Shown here: piece after piece, positions 58,988-64,000 of the stretch
How positions within the stretch are numbered: position 1 is the stretch's first letter
How the letters are laid out: each line of letters begins with the position of its first letter
Assembly (NCBI RefSeq): GCF_964273065.1
Contig: NZ_OZ186815.1
Span: forward strand, 248,001 to 312,000
Reading direction: 5' to 3'
DNA from: Nocardiopsis dassonvillei_B
Lineage (GTDB): Bacteria > Actinomycetota > Actinomycetes > Streptosporangiales > Streptosporangiaceae
Length of the DNA stretch: 64,000 nucleotides
Notes under the pieces: model-generated
The model's database searches: none
Seen by the model: the letters and a program-made list of their open reading frames with translations, nothing else
Told to the model about the DNA's origin: nothing
Translations under genes and position numbers: made by a program

Positions 58988-59671
58988 TTAGGGGTGGGTG
59001 CGGTGGGTGCCGCGCAGGGCGTAGAGGCGGGCGTAGGCGCCGCCGCGGACGAGGAGTTGGTGGTGGGTGCCGGTTTCGGTGACGCGGCCGCGGTGGAGCA
59101 GGAGGATGCGGTCGGCGGTGTGGGTGTGGGTGGGGCGGTCGGTGAGTTGGAGCAGGCCGGTGGTGGGGGTGGGGGTGAGGTGTTCGCCGGGTGCGGGGTG
59201 GGTGAGGACGAGCAGGTGGGCGTCGGTGAGGTGGGCGTAGCGGGTGCGGGCGGGGTGCAGGCGGGGGGTGAGGTGGTGGGGGAGGTCGGCCAGGGGTGTG
59301 GTGGGGGTGGCGGGTAGGCCGGTGTCGGTCAGGGCGGTGTGCAGGTGGGGGTCGTCGGGGTCGGGGCGGGGGTGGCCGGTGATGGTGCGGGCGAGGGTGG
59401 TGGTGGGGGTTGCGGTGTGGATGTGGGGGGTGGTGTGGGTGGTGATGCGGCCGTGGGCGGGTGTGGTGTGTCCGGTGATGAGGTCGGTGAGGGTGGTGGT
59501 GTGGTCGGTGGGCAGGCCGATGAGGGCGACGTGTTCGCCGGGGTGGACGGTCAGGTCCAGGTGGGTGAGCAGGGGGGTGTGGGACACGTCGTGGAACTCC
59601 ACGAGGGGGCGCGGGCGGGGCGGGGTGGTGGCGGGGCTGCGGTGCAGCCGGTCGCGGTCGGTGAGCCTCAC
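58988..59671 (-). CDS. Degenerate ABC ATPase domain
   Basis: A 227-residue protein laid out like the ATPase half of an ABC exporter: LVEFHDVSHTPLLTHLDLTV start, and VTETGTHHQLLVRGGAYARLY end. All three catalytic motifs are destroyed: Walker A reads GLPTDHTTTL, the signature PHHLTPRLHPARTR, and Walker B LLVLTHPAPGEHL, with no Lys, LSGGQ or DE. There is no membrane domain. The protein is extremely rich in Thr, His and Pro. Start GTG 59671. It directly precedes soxR (1 nt). It is either a decaying fragment or a repurposed non-catalytic protein. Confidence 0.6.
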   Translation of the reverse strand: MRLTDRDRLHRSPATTPPRPRPLVEFHDVSHTPLLTHLDLTVHPGEHVALIGLPTDHTTTLTDLITGHTTPAHGRITTHTTPHIHTATPTTTLARTITGHPRPDPDDPHLHTALTDTGLPATPTTPLADLPHHLTPRLHPARTRYAHLTDAHLLVLTHPAPGEHLTPTPTTGLLQLTDRPTHTHTADRILLLHRGRVTETGTHHQLLVRGGAYARLYALRGTHRTHP

Positions 59672-59848
59672 GGGTGTCCGTTCGTGGTGGTGGGGTGTCA
59701 GGGGGGTGTGATCGTCGGGGGCGCGTGAGAGTTCTCGTTGTCTGTTCGTGTCTTTCCTCTCGGGGTGGGGGCACTCCCGTCGGGGGGTGTCCTTTTTCGT
59801 GGGATGTGCGACCTTGTGGCCGTGGGTGGGCGGTGGTGGGGTGGGGGC

Positions 59849-60811
59849 ATGGGAGAGCACGAGGTCGTGATCGTGGCCTTCGACGGGGTGCAGAGCCTGG
59901 ATGTGACGGGGCCGTTGGAGGTGTTCGCGGGGGCGGCGCGGGCGCCGGGTGCGCGTTACCGGGTGCGGGTGGGGTCGTTGGGCGGGGGTGCGGTGGTCTG
60001 CTCCAGCGGGTTGGGGTTGGTGCCGTCGGTGGCGTTGGAGGAGGTGGGTCGGGTGGACACCCTGGTGGTGGCGGGGGGCGAGGGTGCGCGGGAGGAGGTG
60101 GATCCGCGGTTGGTGGAGTGGTTGTCGCGGGCGTGCGGGCGGGCGGGGCGGGTGGCGTCGGTGTGCACGGGGGCGTTCCTGCTGGGTCGGGCGGGGGTGC
60201 TGGAGGGGTTGCGGGTCACGACGCACTGGGCGTACTGCGCGGAGTTGGCGCGCCGGTTCCCGGGGGTGGAGGTGGATCCGGATCCGATCTTCGTGCGGCA
60301 GGGGCGGGTGGTGACGTCGGCGGGGGTGAGTGCGGGGGTGGACCTGTCGTTGGCGCTGGTGGAGGAGGACCTGGGGCGGCGGGTGGCGTTGGCGGTGGCG
60401 CGGCACCTGGTGGTGTTCCTGCGGCGTCCGGGCGGGCAGGCGCAGTTCTCGGCGCCGTTGGCGGCGCAGTGGGCGCAGCGTCCGGCGGTGCGGGAGGTGC
60501 AGCACTGGGTGGTGGAGCATCCGGGGGCGGATCTGTCGGTGGAGGCGCTGGCGGGGCGGGTGGGGTTGTCGGTGCGTCAGTTCTCGCGGGTGTTCGCCGC
60601 GGAGGTGGGGTGTACGCCGGGCCGGTACGTGGAGCGGGTGCGGGTGGAGGCGGCGCGGCGGTGGTTGGAGGATTCGGAGCTGGGGGTGGAGGCGGTGGCG
60701 CGGCGGTGCGGTTTCGCGTCGGCGGAGGTGATGCGGCGGGTGTTCGTCAGGTCGCTGGGGTGTTCTCCGGCGGGGTATCGGAGCAGGTTCCACGGAGTGG
60801 AGGGTGGTTGA
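59849..60811 (+). CDS. GlxA-family transcriptional regulator (DJ-1-like + AraC)
   Basis: A 320-residue regulator. Residues 1-190 form a DJ-1/PfpI amidotransferase-like domain with the nucleophile-elbow ASVCTGAFLLGRAG, and residues about 220-315 an AraC helix-turn-helix pair (ALAGRVGLSVRQFSRVF; CGFASAEVMRRVF). GlxA-type regulators sense small metabolites. ATG 59849 opens at the fold's start after GGTGGGG. It is followed by a separate DJ-1-like gene one base later, an arrangement that suggests regulator and enzyme act on the same compound. Confidence 0.9.
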   Translation: MGEHEVVIVAFDGVQSLDVTGPLEVFAGAARAPGARYRVRVGSLGGGAVVCSSGLGLVPSVALEEVGRVDTLVVAGGEGAREEVDPRLVEWLSRACGRAGRVASVCTGAFLLGRAGVLEGLRVTTHWAYCAELARRFPGVEVDPDPIFVRQGRVVTSAGVSAGVDLSLALVEEDLGRRVALAVARHLVVFLRRPGGQAQFSAPLAAQWAQRPAVREVQHWVVEHPGADLSVEALAGRVGLSVRQFSRVFAAEVGCTPGRYVERVRVEAARRWLEDSELGVEAVARRCGFASAEVMRRVFVRSLGCSPAGYRSRFHGVEGG

Positions 60812-60812
60812 G

Positions 60813-61472
60813 GTGCGGTTGGCGGTCGTGTTGTTCGAGGGTGTGACGGCGTTGGATGCGATCGGTCCCTATGAGGTGCTGGGGTCGTTGCCGGGGGTGG
60901 AGACGGTGTTCGTGGGTGAGCGCCGGGGGCCGGTGCGGGCTTCGGGCGGGGGTGCGGGGCTGGTGGTGCAGGCGGAGCTGGGTGAGGTGGACACCGCCGA
61001 TGTGGTGGTGGTGCCGGGCGGTCCGGGGCAGGCGCACCAGATGGAGGGGGCGCTGGTGGAGTGGATCGGCGCTGTGGACGCGGGGAGCCGGTGGACGGCG
61101 TCGGTGTGCACGGGGTCGCTGATCCTGGCGGCGTCGGGGGTGCTGGCGGGGCGGCGGGCGGCCACGCACTGGTTGGCGGGGGATGAGTTGGAGCGTTGGG
61201 GTGTGGAGCATGCGGTGGGGGAGCGGGTGGTGTTCGACGGCAAGTACGTGACGGCGGCGGGGGTGAGTGCGGGGATCGATATGGGGTTGGCGCTGGCGGG
61301 TGAGCTGGTGGGGGAGTTCGGGGCGCAGATGGTGCAGTTGGCGTTGGAGTACGATCCGGCGCCGCCGTTCGGTGCGGGGTCGCCGGAGAGGGCGCCTGCG
61401 GAGGTGGTGGGGTTGGCGCGGGAGAGCCGGCGGTTCCTGTTGTGGGAGCAGGATCGGCCGGGGTGGGCGTGA
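60813..61472 (+). CDS. DJ-1/PfpI family protein
   Basis: A 219-residue DJ-1/PfpI protein with nucleophile Cys in TASVCTGSLILAASG (near residue 103) and the preceding VVVVPGGPG strand. Members include isonitrile hydratase-like and glyoxalase III-like enzymes; which applies is not readable. GTG 60813 is chosen over GTG 60804 because GGAGG (60799-60803) is then 9 nt upstream. The stop of the GlxA gene lies 1 nt before this start, so they are coupled. Confidence 0.88.
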   Translation: MRLAVVLFEGVTALDAIGPYEVLGSLPGVETVFVGERRGPVRASGGGAGLVVQAELGEVDTADVVVVPGGPGQAHQMEGALVEWIGAVDAGSRWTASVCTGSLILAASGVLAGRRAATHWLAGDELERWGVEHAVGERVVFDGKYVTAAGVSAGIDMGLALAGELVGEFGAQMVQLALEYDPAPPFGAGSPERAPAEVVGLARESRRFLLWEQDRPGWA

Positions 61473-61549
61473 GGGGGGTCATGGTGGCCGACACGGCTGT
61501 CATGGGTATGGGGTGGTCACCCCTTTCCCCCTGACGAGATGAGGCCGGT

Positions 61550-62521
61550 GTGGACCAGTGGGACGAGGCCGAGCGTGTGCGGTCGTGGTACCGCCGTTTC
61601 GCGGAGCACTACGAGGCCGGGGGTGCGCACTCCTATGCGCGGATCGTCCGGGCGCTGGCGGGGGACGAGGAGCTGGTGGGGCTGGTGCTGACCCTGCCGG
61701 AGGGCAACAAGCGCCAGCCCAACCTGCTGCTGGGGGCGGTGCGGTTCCTGGGCGGCCCCGTGGAGGGGTGGGCGGCGTTCCGTTCGTGGCTGGTGGAGCA
61801 CTGGGAGCCGGTGCGCGGGGTGGTGCTGGAGCGGATGACCCAGACCAACGAGGTGCGCCGCTGCGCCGCCCTGCTGCCGGTGCTGGCCGCCCTGGAGGGG
61901 CCGCTGGGGTTGGTGGAGGTGGGGTCCTCGGCGGGGCTGTGCCTGTACCCGGACCTGTACGCCTACTCCTATGACGGTGCGGCCCCGGTGGGTGCGGCCG
62001 GTTCCGCGGTGGTGCTGGAGTGCTCGACCTCGGGGGGCGTTCCGGTCCCGCGGGGGGTGGAGGTGGCCTGGCGGGCGGGGGTGGACCTGAACCCGTTGGA
62101 CGCCGCCGACGCGGGGGACGTGCGGTGGTTGGAGTCCCTCATCTGGCCCGGGGTCCATGAGAGGGAGCGGCGGGAGCGGTTGCGGGCGGCCGCGTCGGTG
62201 GTGGCCGCGGCCGGGGGTGCGCCGATCGTGGCGGGGGATCTGGTGGAGGGTGTCGCCGACCTGGTCTCCCGGGTGCCCGCGGGGGTGACGCCGGTGGTGT
62301 TCCACGGGGCGGTGCTCACCTACCTGCCCCTGGCTGAGCGGGAGCGTTTCGCGGAGCTGGTGCGGGGGCTGCCCGGCCACTGGGTGTCCTACGAGGGGTG
62401 GCGGGTGCTGCCCTGGCTGGAGGGTGCGCGGCCGCCCGAGCCCACGCACATGACAATCGCGGTCGACGAGCGGGTGGTGGCCTGGGCCGGGGAGCACGGC
62501 CACCACCTCGCCTGGGCCTGA
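61550..62521 (+). CDS. DUF2332 family protein
   Basis: A 323-residue protein of the DUF2332 family. Typical elements are VRSWYRRFAEHYEAGGAHSY near the start, GNKRQPNLLLGAVRFLGG, EVGSSAGLCLYPDLYAY with a methyltransferase-like glycine motif, and VFHGAVLTYLP. The fold suggests SAM binding, but no function is established. Starts at GTG 61550. Stands alone and converges with adenine deaminase. Confidence 0.85.
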   Translation: MDQWDEAERVRSWYRRFAEHYEAGGAHSYARIVRALAGDEELVGLVLTLPEGNKRQPNLLLGAVRFLGGPVEGWAAFRSWLVEHWEPVRGVVLERMTQTNEVRRCAALLPVLAALEGPLGLVEVGSSAGLCLYPDLYAYSYDGAAPVGAAGSAVVLECSTSGGVPVPRGVEVAWRAGVDLNPLDAADAGDVRWLESLIWPGVHERERRERLRAAASVVAAAGGAPIVAGDLVEGVADLVSRVPAGVTPVVFHGAVLTYLPLAERERFAELVRGLPGHWVSYEGWRVLPWLEGARPPEPTHMTIAVDERVVAWAGEHGHHLAWA

Positions 62522-62530
62522 GGGGGCGGG

Positions 62531-62563
62531 GAGGGGGATCGCGGGTGGGCGGCCCCCCTCTTT
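62531..62563. terminator. Convergent terminator
   Basis: GAGGGGG (62531-62537) pairs with CCCCCTC (62554-62560), followed by TTT on the + strand, between the DUF2332 and adenine deaminase genes. Confidence 0.6.
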
Positions 62564-62572
62564 CGCGGTGTG

Positions 62573-63556
62573 TCAGTGGGCGTCGAGGAGGGCGATGAGC
62601 TCCTTCTTGCGGTCGGCGGGCAGGAACGACGCCTCGAAGGAGTTGCGGGCCAGGGTGCGCAGCCGCTCCTCGTCCAGGTGCAGGTGCTCGGCCAGGGCCC
62701 GGTAGTTGTCGTCGACGTAGCCGCCGAAGTAGGCGGGGTCGTCGGAGTTGACGGTGACCAGCAGCCCGGCGTCCATGAGGGCGGGCAGGGGGTGGGCGGC
62801 CATGGTGTCCACGGCGCGCAGGCGCACGTTGGACATCGGGCACACCGTGAGGGGGGTGCGGGTGGCGGCCAGGCGGGCGAGCAGGTCGGGGTCCTCCAGG
62901 GCGCGGATGCCGTGGTCGATGCGTTCCACCCCCAGGTCCAGGGCCTGGCGGATGTAGTCGGGCGGGCCCTCCTCGCCGGCGTGGGCGACCAGGCGCAGTC
63001 CCAGGTCGCGGGCGGCGGCGAACACCTGGGCGAAGTCGTTCGGGGGGTGGCCGACCTCGGCGGAGTCCAGGCCGACGCCGATGATGCGGTCCAGGTGGGG
63101 GCGGGCGGCGTTCAGGGTGTCCATGGCTTCGGCGGCGGGGCGGTCGCGCAGGAAGCACAGGATGAGGTGGGTGCTCATGCCGTGGTCGGTCTGGGCGGTG
63201 TCCAGGGCGGCGGTGATGCCGGCGATGACGGTGTCCAGGTCGACGCCGCGGGCGGTGTGGGCCTGGGGGTCGAAGAAGATCTCGGCGTGGCGGACGCCCT
63301 GGGCGGCGGCGCGGGCGAGGTAGGCGCGGGTGAGGTCGGTGAAGTCGGCCTCGGTGCGCAGGACGTCCATGAGGGCGTAGTACAGGTCCAGGAAGGACTG
63401 CAGGTCGGTGAACCGGTAGGCGGCTCGGAGTTCGTCGACGGTGGCGTAGGGCAGGGTGATGCGGTTGCGGTGGGCGAGGGCGAAGGCGAGTTCGGGTTCG
63501 AGGGTGCCTTCGATGTGCAGGTGGAGTTCGGCTTTGGGTAGAGGCATGCAGACCAT
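62573..63556 (-). CDS. Adenine deaminase (ADA-like family)
   Basis: A 327-residue TIM-barrel deaminase. The N-terminal KAELHLHIEGTLEPELAF holds the metal HxH, HAGEEG the next metal His and catalytic Glu, and SDDPAYFGGYV the final Asp pair. HIEGTLEPEL and SDDPAYFGGY match adenine deaminases of the Aah1 type better than adenosine deaminase, which reads HVHLDGA and DDP-x-x-S. Purine salvage is the expected role. ATG 63556 has GGTGAG upstream; an ATG three codons in is an alternative. Confidence 0.88.
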   Translation of the reverse strand: MVCMPLPKAELHLHIEGTLEPELAFALAHRNRITLPYATVDELRAAYRFTDLQSFLDLYYALMDVLRTEADFTDLTRAYLARAAAQGVRHAEIFFDPQAHTARGVDLDTVIAGITAALDTAQTDHGMSTHLILCFLRDRPAAEAMDTLNAARPHLDRIIGVGLDSAEVGHPPNDFAQVFAAARDLGLRLVAHAGEEGPPDYIRQALDLGVERIDHGIRALEDPDLLARLAATRTPLTVCPMSNVRLRAVDTMAAHPLPALMDAGLLVTVNSDDPAYFGGYVDDNYRALAEHLHLDEERLRTLARNSFEASFLPADRKKELIALLDAH

Positions 63557-63660
63557 GGTGGCTCACCGGTGGTGGTGGTCCGTCCGGTTCGGGGTGTCGG
63601 GGTGGGCACACGGTGGGGCGCCCGTGACCTGGCCGGTCGCGGGCGCCGTGGGCTGGGCGG

Positions 63661-63975
63661 CTACTTCTTGGTGTCGTCGTGTCCTGGGGTCCAGTTCAGG
63701 GCGCTGGCGCGTTCCATGAACTCCTCGACGGTGATGTCGCCGCGGGCGAAGCGGTCGGCGAGGGTGCGGCGGGCCTCGTGTTCGGGCGGGGCCGGGCGGT
63801 GGGCTGCCCAGGGCGCGGGGCCGCCGCGGCGGCGGATGAGGACGAACGCGGTGGCGGCGGCGATGAGCAGCAGCAGGCAGAACATGAGTGCTCCCAGGGG
63901 TGCGAAGGGCGGCGGTCCGTCCCCCCACGGGGGGTGGCCGGCCAGGTCGGTGATGACGGCGGTCGTGGTGTTCAT
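63661..63975 (-). CDS. SHOCT-domain membrane protein
   Basis: A 104-residue protein. One transmembrane helix (about 28-47) is followed by a SHOCT motif: TLADRFARGDITVEEFMERASAL. The motif is short and occurs in many small membrane and envelope proteins with unknown roles. GTGGGA precedes the ATG at 63975. It lies upstream of the adenine deaminase gene on the same strand, 104 bp apart. Confidence 0.82.
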   Translation of the reverse strand: MNTTTAVITDLAGHPPWGDGPPPFAPLGALMFCLLLLIAAATAFVLIRRRGGPAPWAAHRPAPPEHEARRTLADRFARGDITVEEFMERASALNWTPGHDDTKK

Positions 63976-64000
63976 GGGTCCCACTGTGGGCGGGGCGGGT

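Noticed and set aside
1..64000. tRNA or rRNA genes
   Set aside because: No cloverleaf or conserved rRNA words noticed by eye; a tRNAscan or Rfam run would settle it.

Overview
The window is chromosomal DNA of a very high-GC filamentous actinomycete. The evidence is third-position G/C in every gene, many GTG and TTG starts, a long SARP/AfsR-type regulator, DUF3817, DUF2332 and DUF1918/DUF1876 proteins, a MocR regulator and OhrR/Ohr. Overall gene content fits Nocardiopsaceae (Nocardiopsis-like) or a relative; the genus is an inference, since no rRNA is present. No rRNA, tRNA, CRISPR array, prophage or complete insertion sequence was seen.

Left part (1-16 kb): the end of an M14-like carboxypeptidase, a GNAT enzyme, an SDR, an AfsR-like regulator and a DUF3817 membrane protein. 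Then comes the most interesting block. A 70-residue, six-cysteine peptide with a leader ending in Ala-Lys-Ala is followed on the same strand by a MauE-like membrane protein, a thioredoxin-fold CxxC protein, an ABC exporter without a peptidase domain, and a small S26 signal peptidase. The last three overlap. This looks like a self-contained cassette for making, oxidising, exporting and trimming a disulfide-rich peptide. Two 11-bp direct-repeat operators lie upstream, each exactly 56 bp before a -10-like hexamer. A PadR / ABC ATPase / FtsX-like permease operon follows on the other strand, with its own dyad operator.

Middle part (16-42 kb): a decayed stretch (TetR tail, flavin monooxygenase fragment); regulator/target pairs (LysR/EamA exporter, MerR, MocR/DapA-like, TetR/aldehyde dehydrogenase, OhrR/Ohr); a cold-shock protein; a cupin; an unrecognised winged-helix/Cys-rich protein; a phosphatase with a likely homopolymer frameshift; tandem NodB polysaccharide deacetylases; a C15-like protein with Ser at the nucleophile position; an ALDH7-type dehydrogenase; two overlapping CNNM-like membrane proteins behind a strongly folded leader; and two methyltransferases.

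Right part (42-64 kb): an amino-acid permease; NUDIX and HAD genes; the MoxR-DUF58-VWA operon with a divergent kinase-like membrane protein; a HipA-like kinase overlapping a DUF3037 gene; an MFS exporter behind a possible attenuator; a degenerate acyl-CoA-synthetase homologue; a NarL-type two-component pair; SMI1/KNR4; peptide deformylase; RNase HI; SoxR coupled to a degenerate ABC domain; GlxA/DJ-1 regulators; DUF2332; adenine deaminase; and a SHOCT protein. From about 42.5 kb, and most strongly 50-62 kb, the + strand is G-rich whichever strand is coding.

Recurring regulatory style: many genes start 6-7 nt after a TANNNT hexamer with no Shine-Dalgarno, so leaderless transcripts are probably common. 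Long GC hairpins separate most convergent genes.
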